Below are positions 21,406 through 34,029 of a stretch of 64,000 nt of DNA, piece by piece (positions within the stretch are counted from its first letter, which is position 1; every line of letters starts with the position of its first letter). The position numbers were made by a program, and so were the translations under genes. This DNA comes from Prochlorococcus sp. AG-442-N17 (GTDB lineage Bacteria > Cyanobacteriota > Cyanobacteriia > PCC-6307 > Cyanobiaceae). The notes beneath the pieces were generated by a model. The model was given only the letters and a program-made list of their open reading frames with translations. It was not told where the DNA came from and ran no database searches. The stretch is taken from contig QCPY01000004.1 in the NCBI GenBank assembly GCA_003212375.1, positions 24,238-88,237 on the forward strand. The letters run 5' to 3'.

Positions 21406-23403
21406 ATGGGGCAAATAGTTGGAATTGATTTAGGTACTACTAACTCTGTTGTAGGAGTTATAGAAGCTGGTCGTCCAATTGTTATTGCTAATTCAGAAGG
21501 TTCTAGAACTACACCTTCAATAGTTGGATTTACAAAAGAGAAAGAAATAGTGATAGGAGATCAAGCTAGAAGACAACTTGTTCTAAATCCTAAGAATACC
21601 TTTTATAACTTAAAAAGATTTATTGGTAGTGACTGGGATGAATTAGATGAGAATAGTATTTCTGTTCCTTATAATGTAAAGGCTAATACTACTGGAAGCG
21701 TTAGAATTCTTAGTCCAAATTCTGAAAGAGAGTATGCACCTGAAGAATTAGTTAGCTCATTAATTAGAAAATTAATTAATGATGCTGAAACCTATCTTGG
21801 AGATACTGTCGACTCTGCAGTTATTACTGTCCCTGCTTACTTTAATGAATCTCAAAGACAGGCTACAAAGGATTCTGCAATATTAGCTGGAATTAAAGTA
21901 GATAGAATTCTAAATGAACCTACTGCTGCTGCTCTAGCTTATGGTTTTGAAAAAAGTTCTTCTAATAATGTTTTGGTGTTTGATTTAGGAGGAGGAACAT
22001 TTGATGTTTCATTATTAAAAATTTCAAATGGTGTATTTGATGTTAAAGCTACTTGTGGTGATACACAGTTAGGTGGAAACAATTTTGATTCTAAAATTGT
22101 TGATTGGCTTGCAGAAAAATTTCTTACTAAACATGATATTGATTTAAGAAGGGACAGACAAGCATTACAGAGATTATCTGAGGCTGCTGAAAAAGCTAAA
22201 TGTGAATTGTCTGGATTGCAAAAAACAAAGATATCTTTACCATTTATCACAACTAGTAAAGAGGGGCCGTTACATATTGAAGAAACCCTAGATAGAAAAA
22301 TATTTGAATCATTATCTGTTGATCTTCTTGACAGATTAATGGAACCTGTTCAAATTGCATTAGAAGATTCTGGATGGGAAGTAGAAGATATTGATGAAGT
22401 AGTCCTTGTAGGAGGGAGTACACGTATTCCAATGGTTCAACAATTAGTAAAGACTCTTGTGCCTAATGAACCATGTCAATCTGTAAATCCTGATGAGGTT
22501 GTTGCTATAGGAGCAGCAATTCAATCTGGAATAATTAGTGGGGATTTAAGAGACTTACTATTAAATGATGTAACTCCTTTATCTTTAGGTTTAGAAACTA
22601 TTGGTGGACTAATGAAGGTCCTTATTCCACGTAATACTCCAATACCAGTTAGACAATCAGATGTTTTTAGTACTTCTGAATCTAATCAATCGTCTGTTGT
22701 TGTACAGGTCCGACAGGGTGAGAGACCTTTAGCGTCTGAAAATAAATCTTTAGGAAAATTTAGGTTGTCAGGAATACCTCCCGCACCCAGAGGTATCCCT
22801 CAAGTTCAAGTTGCCTTTGATATAGACGCAAATGGATTACTGGAAGTAAGTGCTACTGATAGAACTACGGGAAGAAAACAGACAGTTAGTATTTCTGGTG
22901 GTTCTAATTTAAATGAAGAAGAAATTAATATGATCATCGCTGAGGCCAAATCAAAAGCAACGGAAGACAGGAAGAAAAGATCTGTTATTGATAGAAAAAA
23001 TAACGCTCTAACACTTATTGCACAGGCAGAACGAAGGTTAAGAGATGCTTCTTTAGAGTTTGGTCCTTATGGAGCTGAACGACAACAGAGGGCTGTAGAG
23101 ATGGCAATACAAGATGTAGAGGAATTTATAGATGATGATGATCCACAAGAATTGGAAATATCTGTAAGCTCTTTGCAAGAAGCTCTTTTTGCCTTAAACA
23201 GAAGATTTTCAGCTGAGAAGAAGACTGAAAGTAATCCTTTACAAAGTATTAAAAATACATTTGGATCTATAAAAGATGAATTATTTTCTGATGATTATTG
23301 GGATGATGATCCTTGGGATAATCAAATGAATAGTAATTATAGAAATTCGAGGTATGGTAATTCTAGAGAAGACGATCCATGGGACAATGACTACTATCTC
23401 TAA
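21406..23403 (+). CDS. dnaK: DnaK-family molecular chaperone (Hsp70)
   Basis: [40 protein letters not shown], acidic/aromatic C-terminus. Confidence 0.95.
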   Translation: MGQIVGIDLGTTNSVVGVIEAGRPIVIANSEGSRTTPSIVGFTKEKEIVIGDQARRQLVLNPKNTFYNLKRFIGSDWDELDENSISVPYNVKANTTGSVRILSPNSEREYAPEELVSSLIRKLINDAETYLGDTVDSAVITVPAYFNESQRQATKDSAILAGIKVDRILNEPTAAALAYGFEKSSSNNVLVFDLGGGTFDVSLLKISNGVFDVKATCGDTQLGGNNFDSKIVDWLAEKFLTKHDIDLRRDRQALQRLSEAAEKAKCELSGLQKTKISLPFITTSKEGPLHIEETLDRKIFESLSVDLLDRLMEPVQIALEDSGWEVEDIDEVVLVGGSTRIPMVQQLVKTLVPNEPCQSVNPDEVVAIGAAIQSGIISGDLRDLLLNDVTPLSLGLETIGGLMKVLIPRNTPIPVRQSDVFSTSESNQSSVVVQVRQGERPLASENKSLGKFRLSGIPPAPRGIPQVQVAFDIDANGLLEVSATDRTTGRKQTVSISGGSNLNEEEINMIIAEAKSKATEDRKKRSVIDRKNNALTLIAQAERRLRDASLEFGPYGAERQQRAVEMAIQDVEEFIDDDDPQELEISVSSLQEALFALNRRFSAEKKTESNPLQSIKNTFGSIKDELFSDDYWDDDPWDNQMNSNYRNSRYGNSREDDPWDNDYYL

Positions 23404-24331
23404 AAAGGATTATTTGTCAATTTTAGGTTTATCCCCAGAATTTGACGATTTAGAACTTAAAAAAGCTTTTCGAAGAGAAGCAAGAAAATGGCATCCCGAT
23501 TTAAATAAAAATGATATTAACGCGGAAGAACGATTTAAACTAATTAATGAAGCATACGAATATTTACGTGATCCTAGTAAGAGAATAAATCCCCATGATA
23601 TCAATGATCCTAGTGAAAAAAAATCTAATAACTTTAGTACTGGCTTCCCTGAATATCAGGATTATTTAAAAACTTTATTCGGATTTGAATACGATTCTAA
23701 TTTACATTCAAATAATAATAACGATACATCTACTTACGAATATGAAGATGAGCAGCATTATGAAAACATAAATGATCATGAATTTGAAAGTTATGATTAT
23801 CCAGCGACATCTCCATATGAACCTCCACCAGTAAAACTTCATCAAGATATTGAGACTATTATTGATTTAAGCCCTGAAGAGGCTTTAAGTGGCACTTCGA
23901 TTTTGATAGAATTAGAAGATCAAACTGTTGTTGAAGTTGATACCCCACCATATGCAGGAGATGGATGGAGATTAAGATTAGAGAATATTGCTAGAGGCGG
24001 TAAAGATCATTATTTGCAACTTAGGGTACAAACTGACAATGGTCTTCGTATAGATGGCTTGCGTGTCCTTTACAAATTAGAGTTATTTCCTCCTGATGCC
24101 CTTCTTGGCTGTGCCGTAGATGTTCCTACTCTTGACGGAAATGTAACGCTTCAAGTACCTCCAAAATCTTCAACAGGAAGATTGCTAAGACTAAAAGGTA
24201 GAGGATTGTCATCTGGAGATAATGTTGGAGATCAATTTGTAGAAATTCTTGTTGTTATTCCTGCAGATATTAATGATGAAGAGATAGCATTATATACTAG
24301 GCTTCAAGAATTATCACTAACTGATAAATAG
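23387..24331 (+). CDS. DnaJ-like co-chaperone, start overlapping the dnaK 3' end
   Basis: J-domain [37 protein letters not shown]-terminal DnaJ_C-like region; ATG at 23387 preferred over track start 23354. Confidence 0.88.
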   Translation: MTTISKKDYLSILGLSPEFDDLELKKAFRREARKWHPDLNKNDINAEERFKLINEAYEYLRDPSKRINPHDINDPSEKKSNNFSTGFPEYQDYLKTLFGFEYDSNLHSNNNNDTSTYEYEDEQHYENINDHEFESYDYPATSPYEPPPVKLHQDIETIIDLSPEEALSGTSILIELEDQTVVEVDTPPYAGDGWRLRLENIARGGKDHYLQLRVQTDNGLRIDGLRVLYKLELFPPDALLGCAVDVPTLDGNVTLQVPPKSSTGRLLRLKGRGLSSGDNVGDQFVEILVVIPADINDEEIALYTRLQELSLTDK

Positions 24332-24366
24332 TTAAATAAAATAAGTATGTCTATTTAAAGTTTTTT

Positions 24367-24747
24367 ATGAATATTTTTGTTTTACTATATAACTTCGGTA
24401 CTGAAAAGGAAGGTATACATTCTATAGAACTTAAAGGTAGAACAATAGTTTTAATGTTTGAAGAAAAAGATGATGCTGATCGTTATTGCGGACTTTTAGA
24501 AGCTCAAGATTTTCCTCTACCTTCTGTGGAGATGATTAACATAGACGAAATAAGAGATTTTTGTAATAAGTTAGACTATGAATGCAAACTTGTTGAAAAA
24601 AACTTTGTTCCAAAGACAGCTGAAGATAGATTGTTAATTTCTCCTCCTCAAAAAAATTTAGAGGTTGATAAATGGAACATTGACGAAAGCAAAGAAGAAA
24701 ATTTAGATTTAAATACCATTAAGGAGAATCTTGAAAAGCTTCTTTAA
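24367..24747 (+). CDS. DUF3110-like hypothetical protein
   Basis: MNIFVLLYNFGTEKEGIHSIELKGRTIVLMFEEKDDADRYCGLLEAQDFP. Confidence 0.7.
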   Translation: MNIFVLLYNFGTEKEGIHSIELKGRTIVLMFEEKDDADRYCGLLEAQDFPLPSVEMINIDEIRDFCNKLDYECKLVEKNFVPKTAEDRLLISPPQKNLEVDKWNIDESKEENLDLNTIKENLEKLL

Positions 24748-24779
24748 CGTTTAATATTTAAATATCTATAAAATTCAAA

Positions 24780-25217
24780 ATGACTAAAGCTTTATTTGAA
24801 ACTGATGCAGGAAATATACATATCGAATTTTTTGTTAATGATGCACCTAATACAGTTAAGAATTTCACAAAATTAATTAGCGAGGGCTTTTATGATGGGT
24901 TAGCATTTCATAGAGTTATTCCAGGATTTATGGCCCAAGGTGGATGTCCTAATACTCGTGATGGATCTTCAGGAATGCCTGGAACGGGGGGACCTGGATA
25001 TAACATCAAATGTGAAATTAATTCTAATAAGCATCTCAAAGGTTCACTTTCTATGGCCCATGCAGGAAAGGATACAGGTGGAAGCCAGTTTTTCATAGTT
25101 TATGAACCACAGCCCCATCTAGATGGAGTTCATACAGTTTTTGGTAAGACAAATGATATGGATGTAGTTCTAAAGCTTACTAATGGTTCAAAAATTCTAA
25201 AGGCAACTTTAGAATAG
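24780..25217 (+). CDS. Cyclophilin-type peptidyl-prolyl cis-trans isomerase
   Basis: [32 protein letters not shown]...[17 protein letters not shown]. Confidence 0.95.
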   Translation: MTKALFETDAGNIHIEFFVNDAPNTVKNFTKLISEGFYDGLAFHRVIPGFMAQGGCPNTRDGSSGMPGTGGPGYNIKCEINSNKHLKGSLSMAHAGKDTGGSQFFIVYEPQPHLDGVHTVFGKTNDMDVVLKLTNGSKILKATLE

Positions 25218-25221
25218 TTAA

Positions 25222-26958
25222 TTAGCCTTCAAAAACAATACTAAATGTCTCTTTATCTAAATTAAATTTTCTTGTAGATGAATATAGGATTTCATTGTTA
25301 ATAGTAAATTTAGTATTAATTAGTTTGATGCTACTTTTTGGGTGTAATGCTTGTTCAATGTTTCTAGAAACAATAATTCCAATCTTTGTACTATCATCAT
25401 ATTTAGATAAAAACTGAATAAATAATTCTATATTCTTTATTTCTTCATCTGTAATATTTGAGTTGGTTCTATTCTTATCATGTAAAATTCTCCACACTAA
25501 TTTTGGTCGATTCCAAAAAGCCAATAATCTTGGACTACTTTCAAGTTTAATATTGATTTTTTGTTCACTACAGAATTTAATAACTTTATTTTTTATTGGA
25601 ACTAAATCTATAGATTTATATTTTCCGTCGAGAAAAATTGATATAAATGGATCGATATTTATAGAATTAGAATTATCCGCATCAATCATGTGGCCCAGCT
25701 TTGTTTTTTTGACACTCAAATATTCTGCATTATTATCATTTGGACAAATGACTAATGGAACTCTCTCAATAACTTCTATTCCATAACCACCTAATCCAGC
25801 AATCTTTCTAGGATTATTAGTAAGTAATTTTAATTTTTTTATTCCCAGATCAGTTAATATCTGTGCTCCAACTCCATAATTTCTAAGATCAGCTGGAAAT
25901 CCTAATTTTTCATTAGCTTCTACAGTGTCTAATCCGCCGTCCTGTAAACTGTAAGCTTTTAATTTATTTATTAGACCAATACCTCTGCCTTCTTGTCTCA
26001 AGTAAACAACAACTCCCTCTTCCTCCTTTTCTATCCTTGATAATGCAGCCTCTAACTGGGGTCTACAATCACAACGCAATGATCCAAAAGCATCCCCAGT
26101 TAAACATTCTGAATGCATTCTTACTAAAACAGGTTCGCTTAATTTTGATGATTTTTGTTTAACTAATGCAACGTGCTCTGAACCATCAAGTTCATTAATA
26201 TATCCATAAGCTTTGAAATTACCAAAAATGCTTGGAAGAACTGCATCGGATTTTCTAAATACAAATCTCTCGGTTTGGAAGCGATAACTTATTAAATCAG
26301 CAATGGATATAAGTTTCATTCCCCACTGTTTTGCATATTCTTTTAGTTGTGGAAGTCTTGACATGGAACCGTCAGGATTTTGTATTTCACAAATTACTCC
26401 AGCTGGATAAAGACCTGACATTGCAGCAATATCTACTGCTGCTTCGGTATGACCTGCCCTTTTTAAAACTCCTCCTTTTTTAGCTCTTAATGGAAAAATA
26501 TGTCCTGGCCTCCTTAAATCTTCAGGTTTTGTAGTTGGGTTTATAGCAACTTGAATAGTCTTGGCCCTATCTTCGGCTGAAATTCCAGTAGAAACGTTAT
26601 TTTCAGGTCCTGCATCAATCGATATCGTAAAAGCTGTTTGATTTTCATCTGTATTTCTGTCAACCATTAATGGTAAATCTAAAGAATCAAGTTTTTCACC
26701 TTGCATAGCTAGGCATATAAGACCACGTCCTTCAGTAGCCATAAAATTAATTTGCTGAGGAGTAGCAAACTGAGCGGCACAAATTAAATCTCCTTCATTT
26801 TCTCTCCTTTCATCATCAACCACAATTATGCATTCACCATTCCTTATCGCTGCTAACGCATCGCTGATAGGATCAAATTCAATTTTAAAAGATTCATTTA
26901 TATCCAAAATTGTTCCATTATTTGATTTGGGACTTGTTTCTTTCATTATTCCTATCAA
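25222..26958 (-). CDS. ribBA: Bifunctional DHBP synthase / GTP cyclohydrolase II with about 150 aa C-terminal extension
   Basis: VVDDERRENEGDLICAAQFA (RibB); HSECLTGDAFGSLRCDCRPQL and LRQEGRGIGLINKLKAY (RibA). Confidence 0.96.
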   Translation of the reverse strand: MIGIMKETSPKSNNGTILDINESFKIEFDPISDALAAIRNGECIIVVDDERRENEGDLICAAQFATPQQINFMATEGRGLICLAMQGEKLDSLDLPLMVDRNTDENQTAFTISIDAGPENNVSTGISAEDRAKTIQVAINPTTKPEDLRRPGHIFPLRAKKGGVLKRAGHTEAAVDIAAMSGLYPAGVICEIQNPDGSMSRLPQLKEYAKQWGMKLISIADLISYRFQTERFVFRKSDAVLPSIFGNFKAYGYINELDGSEHVALVKQKSSKLSEPVLVRMHSECLTGDAFGSLRCDCRPQLEAALSRIEKEEEGVVVYLRQEGRGIGLINKLKAYSLQDGGLDTVEANEKLGFPADLRNYGVGAQILTDLGIKKLKLLTNNPRKIAGLGGYGIEVIERVPLVICPNDNNAEYLSVKKTKLGHMIDADNSNSINIDPFISIFLDGKYKSIDLVPIKNKVIKFCSEQKINIKLESSPRLLAFWNRPKLVWRILHDKNRTNSNITDEEIKNIELFIQFLSKYDDSTKIGIIVSRNIEQALHPKSSIKLINTKFTINNEILYSSTRKFNLDKETFSIVFEG

Positions 26959-27034
26959 TATAGAAAAAAAGTGTTTTAGTTATCTTAAATTCAACACTTT
27001 ATAATCCTATCTCAAAGTCTGCCAATTCAAAGAC

Positions 27035-28090
27035 ATGAATGTTGCAATAGTAGGTGCTACTGGTTACGGCGGTATTCAAGCGGTAAATCTTTTAAAGAAA
27101 AACAAAAACTATAAAATTTCATTTTTAGGTGGTAATAAAACATCTGGATCAAAATGGAATGATAATTTCCCTTTTATTTATCTTGATAATGATCCTTATA
27201 TAGAAGAAATATCAATTGATAATATTTCAAAGAAAGCGGAGGTTGCTCTGCTTTGCTTACCAAATGGTCTATCTTCAACATTGACAAGGAAATTATTAGA
27301 TAGAGGAGTTAAAGTTATTGATTTATCTGCTGATTACAGATATAAGTCCTTGGAGGCATGGAAAAAAGTATATACCCAAGAAGCTGTTATCTATAAAAGG
27401 AATGATGATGATTTATGTAAAGAGGCAGTCTACGGTCTTCCTGAAATAAATAAAGAAGCCATTTCAAAAGGAAGATTAATTGCATGTCCAGGATGTTATC
27501 CAACATCTGCTCTTATTCCACTAGCTCCTTATCTTTCGCAAGGAATTATTGAATATGAAGGTATAGTAATTGATTCTAAAAGTGGAACCTCTGGAGGTGG
27601 TCGAGAACCAAGCCAAAAACTACTCTTATCAGAATGTGGAGAAGGTCTATCAGCATATGGATTGATAAATCATAGACATACCTCAGAGATCGAGCAAGTA
27701 GCATCTTTAATTTCTGGAAATAAAATCGAACTGCTTTTTACTCCTCATTTGGTTCCGATTTCAAGGGGTATGCATTCGACCATATATGGGACATTAAGAG
27801 ATCCAGGATTAACTTCTAATGATTGCAGAATTCTTTTGGATAATTATTATAGAAATTTCAAAAATATTAAAGTCTTACCTGTAGATACTTACCCAACAAC
27901 AAAATGGGTTAAAAATACAAACCAAATATTCCTTTCCGTTAAAGTTGATATTAGAAATGGAAGGATAATTATTTTATCTGTAATTGATAATTTGTTAAAA
28001 GGACAGACAGGACAAGCAATTCAAAATTTAAATATTATGAGTGGATTTTCAATGGATGAGGGTCTGGAGTTAACTAATAATTTTCCATAA
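27035..28090 (+). CDS. argC: N-acetyl-gamma-glutamyl-phosphate reductase
   Basis: MNVAIVGATGYGGIQAVNLL, ACPGCYPTSALIPLAP, SGTSGGGREPS. Confidence 0.96.
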   Translation: MNVAIVGATGYGGIQAVNLLKKNKNYKISFLGGNKTSGSKWNDNFPFIYLDNDPYIEEISIDNISKKAEVALLCLPNGLSSTLTRKLLDRGVKVIDLSADYRYKSLEAWKKVYTQEAVIYKRNDDDLCKEAVYGLPEINKEAISKGRLIACPGCYPTSALIPLAPYLSQGIIEYEGIVIDSKSGTSGGGREPSQKLLLSECGEGLSAYGLINHRHTSEIEQVASLISGNKIELLFTPHLVPISRGMHSTIYGTLRDPGLTSNDCRILLDNYYRNFKNIKVLPVDTYPTTKWVKNTNQIFLSVKVDIRNGRIIILSVIDNLLKGQTGQAIQNLNIMSGFSMDEGLELTNNFP

Positions 28091-28760
28091 TATTACTTCT
28101 TATCAAAAAGCCAGCATGAGAGATTGAGTGAGGTAAAATTTTATGTTCAAGCATTTGTATTCTTTTGGAAAGTGATTCAATATCATCATCATCTCTAATT
28201 GACAATGCAGCTTGCATTATCAATTTACCACTATCTACCTCCTCATCAACAAAATGTACTGAACAACCAGTTATTTTTGAACCATTTAATATAGAGTCCT
28301 TTATGGCAGAACCACCCTTATAAGCAGGAAGTAATGATGGGTGAATATTAATAATTTTATTTTTAAATTTATTAATAAAGAAGGGAGTGACTATTTTCAT
28401 CCAGCCAGCCATTACAATAAGTTCAACATCGTAATTATTTAAAGTATTTACAATTTCTAATTCGAATAGCTCTTTTTGAAGAAAGTCTTGGCCTCTTATT
28501 ATTTTGTGAGGTATTTTTACACTTTCAGCTCTTTTTATACAACCTGCATGATCTTTGTTAGTAATAAGAACTTTTATATCTATATCTAATTCACCTTTTT
28601 CTGAGAGATTAATTAACTCCTGAAAGTTTGTTCCTTTTCCAGAAGCAAGCACACCTATTTTTAATTTTGGAGAAAATCTTCTAAATTCAGATATCTCAGG
28701 CGAAATAATGTAATTAAATGATTTATCCAAAATTTTAATTTTATCCAATGATAAATTCAT
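28074..28760 (-). CDS. purN: Phosphoribosylglycinamide formyltransferase
   Basis: IGVLASGKGTNFQELI, MAGWMKIVTPFFINKFKNKIINIHPSLLPAYKG. Confidence 0.94.
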   Translation of the reverse strand: MNLSLDKIKILDKSFNYIISPEISEFRRFSPKLKIGVLASGKGTNFQELINLSEKGELDIDIKVLITNKDHAGCIKRAESVKIPHKIIRGQDFLQKELFELEIVNTLNNYDVELIVMAGWMKIVTPFFINKFKNKIINIHPSLLPAYKGGSAIKDSILNGSKITGCSVHFVDEEVDSGKLIMQAALSIRDDDDIESLSKRIQMLEHKILPHSISHAGFLIRSNIMENY

Positions 28761-28911
28761 ATGAAATAAAAAAAACCCTCAATTTTAATTGTTTATATTC
28801 AAAAACATATTTATTTAAAGATAAAAATTTAAACAAATTTAAATGATTCAAATCTATGTACTATTCGTATAGATATAATTAAACAATAAATAAAAGAAAC
28901 AAATATATAAA

Positions 28912-30510
28912 ATGAATGGAGATTTAAACTCTTGGGATAAATTTTGTAATTATCTTTGGTTTGATAAAAAATTAAATATTTGGTTAGACATAAGTAAAAT
29001 TAATTTTACTAGCAAAGAGATAAAAAATTTAGAAGAGAAATTTATAGATGTATTTTCATCAATAAAAGAATTAGAAAATGGTGCAATTTCAAATATTGAT
29101 GAAAATAGACAAGTTGGACATTATTGGCTTAGAAATCCTTCAATTTCTCCATCTTCAAAAATAGGAGAGGAGATTAGCGCAGATATTAATGAAATCTCTG
29201 AATTTGGTAAACAAATTTTATATGGAAATATAAAGAATAAGAATAATCAGAAATATACTGATGTTCTATGGATAGGTATTGGTGGAAGTGGTTTAGGCCC
29301 ATTACTTATTACTGAGTCACTGCAGAAGTGCTCTAAAGGCTTAAATTTTTCTTATATAGATAATGTTGACCCTTTTTTAATTAGCGAAAAGTTAGAAGAG
29401 TTATCAGAAAATTTATCTACAACATTATTTGTAGTAGTAAGCAAATCAGGTGGCACGCCCGAACCTAGAATAGCAATGGAAATTATTAAAAGTCATTGCG
29501 AAAACAATTCTCTGGAATGGAATTCTAATGCCATAGCAATAACAATGAAAAATAGTAAGTTATTTAAAAAGGCTACCTCTGAAAATTGGCTAAAAATATT
29601 TAATTTACAAGATTGGGTTGGAGGAAGAACAAGTATTACAAGCTCTGTGGGATTACTCCCATTAGCTCTTATCAATGAAAATATATTTGAATTTATAAGA
29701 GGTGCATCATTAATGGATGAAGCCACACGTACAAGTGATTTTAAAAATAATCCAGCAGCATTATTATCATCTGCATGGTACTTAACTGGCGATGGCGTTG
29801 GGAAGAGAGATATGGTCGTATTACCTTATAGAGATAGGTTACAGGTATTTAGTAAATATCTTCAGCAATTAGTAATGGAATCATTAGGTAAGAGATTTAA
29901 TAGGAATGGTGAAGTAGTTAATCAAGGTATTTCCGTTTTTGGTAATAAAGGATCCACAGATCAACATGCTTATGTTCAGCAACTGAGAGATGGTATTGAT
30001 AATTTCTTTTGTATATTTATTGAATTATTAGATTCCCCATCTACTAATATTTTTGATGAAAAAGAGAATCCTAAAGAATATCTTTCTGGTTTTTTGCAAG
30101 GTACAAGATCAGCACTCTCAAGTGAAAACAGACAAAGTATAACTATCACATTAGAAAAATTAAATTGTTTTTCACTAGGTGCCTTAATAGCTTTATTTGA
30201 GAGGGCTGTATCCTTCTACGCTGAATTAGTAAATATAAATGCATATGATCAACCAGGTGTTGAAGCAGGAAAGAAAGCAGCCGCAAATATTATTGAGTAT
30301 CAACAAAAAGTAACTAATTTATTAGACGAAGGAGGTGAATATTCTATAAATGACATAGCATCATTATTTGATAATTCGGTGAGTGAACCTATATTTTTTA
30401 TACTCCGTGAAATGTGTTTCAATAATGATGATTATTTAGTTAAGGGCGATTGGTCAAATCCAACTTCATTAGTTATAAAAAAACAAATTCTTAAACAACA
30501 ATATTCATAA
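28912..30510 (+). CDS. pgi: Glucose-6-phosphate isomerase
   Basis: [62 protein letters not shown]. Confidence 0.95.
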   Translation: MNGDLNSWDKFCNYLWFDKKLNIWLDISKINFTSKEIKNLEEKFIDVFSSIKELENGAISNIDENRQVGHYWLRNPSISPSSKIGEEISADINEISEFGKQILYGNIKNKNNQKYTDVLWIGIGGSGLGPLLITESLQKCSKGLNFSYIDNVDPFLISEKLEELSENLSTTLFVVVSKSGGTPEPRIAMEIIKSHCENNSLEWNSNAIAITMKNSKLFKKATSENWLKIFNLQDWVGGRTSITSSVGLLPLALINENIFEFIRGASLMDEATRTSDFKNNPAALLSSAWYLTGDGVGKRDMVVLPYRDRLQVFSKYLQQLVMESLGKRFNRNGEVVNQGISVFGNKGSTDQHAYVQQLRDGIDNFFCIFIELLDSPSTNIFDEKENPKEYLSGFLQGTRSALSSENRQSITITLEKLNCFSLGALIALFERAVSFYAELVNINAYDQPGVEAGKKAAANIIEYQQKVTNLLDEGGEYSINDIASLFDNSVSEPIFFILREMCFNNDDYLVKGDWSNPTSLVIKKQILKQQYS

Positions 30511-33061
30511 TTTTTCCTTTAACAAAAATTATTTTTCTTATTTCATTATCTTGAGTCCATTTTAATATATTCGGTCTTTTAAGAGTCAATTCTTTAATTT
30601 GATCTTCATTTATTTCATTATTAATATTTAGTTTATCTCTCACTTTTCCATTCACTTGTATTACTAGTTCGTATGAATCTTCCTTTAATGCTTCGGCATT
30701 AAACGAAGGCCAGTGTTCTAAATGAACAGATTTTTTAAATCCTATAAGATGCCATATTTCTTCTGCAATATGAGGTGCAAATGGAGCCAATAATATACAA
30801 AATGTTTTTAAAGCATCTATTTTTAAATTATTGTTTACGTCATTAATTGAATTTGATAATGAATTATAAAACTTCATTAGTTCTGAAATCGCTGTATTAA
30901 ATTGGTTATTTATTATGTCATTTGAAATTTCTTTAATAGCAATATTCATAGATTTTATTAAAAATTTTTCTTTATCTGGATAGGATTTTCTTTTACTATT
31001 TATATCTTTCGCACAATTTATATAAAGCTTCCAAATTCTGCTTAAAAATCTAAACTGTCCTTCAACATCTGTATCTCCCCATTCTAAATCTTTTTCTGGC
31101 GGTGCTTTAAATAATATAAACATTCTTGCTGTATCTGCTCCATATTTTTTAATTACTGATTCAGGGTCTATTCCATTATATTTTGATTTAGACATCTTCT
31201 CGAAAAGAACTTCGAGTTTAGAATTGTCAATTGGATCTGTAGGATTAGACAGATCAGTAATATCGGAAGGAGAAACATATTTACCAGTTTTATTGTTTTT
31301 ATAGGCTGCGGCCTGAACCATTCCTTGCGTTAAAAGTTTTACAAATGGTTCGTCAATATCAAATAGTTCATTATCACGCAAAGCTTTAGTGAAAAATCTT
31401 GCATATAACAAATGCAATATTGCATGCTCTACTCCTCCAACATATTGATCTACCGGCAACCATTTATTAATTTCAATCTTTTCAAATGGCTTATTTGAAC
31501 ATTTTGAAGATGGATATCTTAAAAAATACCAAGATGAACACATAAAAGTGTCCATAGTATCAGTTTCTTTTTTTGCCTCTATTCCACATTTTGGACATGT
31601 TGTATTTATCCAATTATTATTATCACCTAAAGCATTAATCTTGTTAAACGAGATATCTATATCTTTTGGTAATGTAACAGGTAATTCCGATTGGTTTAAA
31701 GGAACAGATCCACATTTTTTGCAATTAACGATGGGAATCGGACATCCCCAATATCTTTGTCTAGATATTAACCAATCTCTTAAACGATATTGAATCTTAT
31801 TTTCGGCCCATCTATTATTTACTCCCTCCTCTGAAATTTTTAATTTTGCAATAGTATTTTCTACACCATTATATTGATGTGAATTAATAAGATATCCATT
31901 TTCCACATAGGCTTCTTCAAGCTCTTTAGTTTGTTCACTTTTATCCTTTATTATTACCTGTTTAATATTAATATTATGTTTCTTAGCAAATTCAAAATCT
32001 CTTTGATCATGAGCAGGCACACCCATAACAGCACCTGTACCGTATTCATCGAGGACATAACTTGCTACCCAAATAGGAATAGGATCAGAATTAACTGGAT
32101 TTATTGCTATTAAGCTAGTTTTTATTCCAATTTTTTCAAGTTCATTATTTTTATTATTTTTCAAATATTTTTTAAGATTTTCTATATCTTTTAAAATTGA
32201 CTGATCAGAAATATTTTTAATTAATGAATGATTAACAGAAATTGCTAGATAAGTAACTCCAAATAAAGTATCTGGCCTTGTTGTAAATACAGTTATTTTT
32301 TTTTCTGCATTGGTATTGATATTGAAATTAATATTTGTACCAATTGACTTTCCAATCCAATTATCTTGCATTATTTTTACTCTTTCTGGCCAGTTATCTA
32401 ATTTTTCTAAATCCTTCAATAACTCATCAGCATAATTTGTAATCCTTAAAAACCATTGCTTTAATAATTTTTTTTCGACTACTGCACCAGATCTCCAAGA
32501 TTTACCCTCTGAGTCAACTTGTTCATTTGCTAAGACTGTATTATCTATAGGATCCCAATTAACTTCTGATTCTTTTTGATATACAAGACCAGCTTTGTAT
32601 AACTCTAAAAATAGATATTGTGTCCAAATATAATAACTTTCATCACAAGTTGCAAATTCTCTATCCCAATCAACAGATAGTCCCAAAAGCTTTAATTGTG
32701 ATTTCATATGAGAAATATTTTTTTTAGTCCAGACACTTGGACTAATTCCTCTTTCAATCGCTGCATTCTCAGCAGGCAAACCAAAAGCGTCCCAACCCAT
32801 TGGATGTAAAACAGATTTGCCCTTAAACCTTTGGAACCGAGCTATTAAGTCTGTAATAACATAATTCCTAACATGTCCCATATGAAGATTACCTGAAGGG
32901 TAGGGAAACATTGATAAGGCATAAAATTTATCGCTGTTCTCAGTTAATTCTTCTGTTTTGTATAAATTGTTTTCTGTCCATATTGACTGCCATTTTTTTT
33001 CTATTTCAGATGGATTATATAAATTGGTATCAGCCTCATATTTTTTATCGGGAAAAATCAC
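30491..33061 (-). CDS. leuS: Leucyl-tRNA synthetase
   Basis: [47 protein letters not shown]. Confidence 0.97.
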   Translation of the reverse strand: MIFPDKKYEADTNLYNPSEIEKKWQSIWTENNLYKTEELTENSDKFYALSMFPYPSGNLHMGHVRNYVITDLIARFQRFKGKSVLHPMGWDAFGLPAENAAIERGISPSVWTKKNISHMKSQLKLLGLSVDWDREFATCDESYYIWTQYLFLELYKAGLVYQKESEVNWDPIDNTVLANEQVDSEGKSWRSGAVVEKKLLKQWFLRITNYADELLKDLEKLDNWPERVKIMQDNWIGKSIGTNINFNINTNAEKKITVFTTRPDTLFGVTYLAISVNHSLIKNISDQSILKDIENLKKYLKNNKNNELEKIGIKTSLIAINPVNSDPIPIWVASYVLDEYGTGAVMGVPAHDQRDFEFAKKHNINIKQVIIKDKSEQTKELEEAYVENGYLINSHQYNGVENTIAKLKISEEGVNNRWAENKIQYRLRDWLISRQRYWGCPIPIVNCKKCGSVPLNQSELPVTLPKDIDISFNKINALGDNNNWINTTCPKCGIEAKKETDTMDTFMCSSWYFLRYPSSKCSNKPFEKIEINKWLPVDQYVGGVEHAILHLLYARFFTKALRDNELFDIDEPFVKLLTQGMVQAAAYKNNKTGKYVSPSDITDLSNPTDPIDNSKLEVLFEKMSKSKYNGIDPESVIKKYGADTARMFILFKAPPEKDLEWGDTDVEGQFRFLSRIWKLYINCAKDINSKRKSYPDKEKFLIKSMNIAIKEISNDIINNQFNTAISELMKFYNSLSNSINDVNNNLKIDALKTFCILLAPFAPHIAEEIWHLIGFKKSVHLEHWPSFNAEALKEDSYELVIQVNGKVRDKLNINNEINEDQIKELTLKRPNILKWTQDNEIRKIIFVKGKIMNIVV

Positions 33062-33168
33062 TTAATTTTTATTTGTTAAATTATTATTTTAATATCCATT
33101 GTATAAAATAGAAATACTTTGTTAAAAGGAATAATTTATAATTAAAATTTAAATTATATTATATACAA

Positions 33169-34029
33169 ATGAAAAATATAAATTTTGAAAAATATCAAGG
33201 TAACGGAAATGATTTCATAGTAATCGATTCTAGAGGAAATGATTTATTTAAAAATTATAAGACAAATAAAATATTTGATATAAAAAAAATTTGCAATAGG
33301 CAATTTGGTATTGGAGCAGATGGTGTGATTTTTATAGAAGAACCTAATGAAGATAATTATGCAAAAATGATAATCTTTAATTCTGATGGTTCTGAAGCAC
33401 AAATGTGCGGAAACGGAATTAGGTGTTTAGTTGAGTATCTCCATGTAAATGATTCAATGAATAATAAAAATGTAGAATATAAAATTGAGACTAAAGCAGG
33501 TTTAAAAATTGCAAAATATATAAAAGATGAAATAACAGTAAAAATGGGAGTTCCAATTTTAGAAAGTCAAAATATTCCGACAACAATTGAAAAAAAAATC
33601 AATTCAATTCCTTCACATGAATTTATTGAGAAAAATTTTAATAATGTAGGTTATGCCGTAGGGATGGGAAATCCTCATTTAATATTTTTTGTACAAGACT
33701 TAGAGTCAATTGTTCTTTCAAAACTTGGGCCTATATTTGAAAAAAATGAATTATTTCCAGAAAAAACTAATGTACATTTTTGTCAAATCATAAATAGAGA
33801 TAATATCAAAGTAAAAGTATGGGAAAGAGGTGCAGGACCAACCTTAGCCTGTGGAACAGGTGCCTGTGCTATTCATGTAGCAGCTTATAAATTAGGCTTT
33901 TGTAATTCACAAACCATAGTAACGTTACCAGGAGGTAATCTTAAAATTGAATGGTCAAAAGACGATTGTGAAGTCATGATGACCGGAAATGCTAAAAAGG
34001 TTTTCTCAGGATCTATGTTAGTAAATTAA
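33169..34029 (+). CDS. dapF: Diaminopimelate epimerase
   Basis: FEKYQGNGNDFIVID, NSDGSEAQMCGNGIRC, ERGAGPTLACGTGACA. Confidence 0.96.
   Translation: MKNINFEKYQGNGNDFIVIDSRGNDLFKNYKTNKIFDIKKICNRQFGIGADGVIFIEEPNEDNYAKMIIFNSDGSEAQMCGNGIRCLVEYLHVNDSMNNKNVEYKIETKAGLKIAKYIKDEITVKMGVPILESQNIPTTIEKKINSIPSHEFIEKNFNNVGYAVGMGNPHLIFFVQDLESIVLSKLGPIFEKNELFPEKTNVHFCQIINRDNIKVKVWERGAGPTLACGTGACAIHVAAYKLGFCNSQTIVTLPGGNLKIEWSKDDCEVMMTGNAKKVFSGSMLVN

Noticed and set aside
28074-28090. Short convergent 3' overlaps (argC/purN, pgi/leuS, aminotransferase/tadA)
   Set aside because: Common in streamlined genomes; no evidence of special function.
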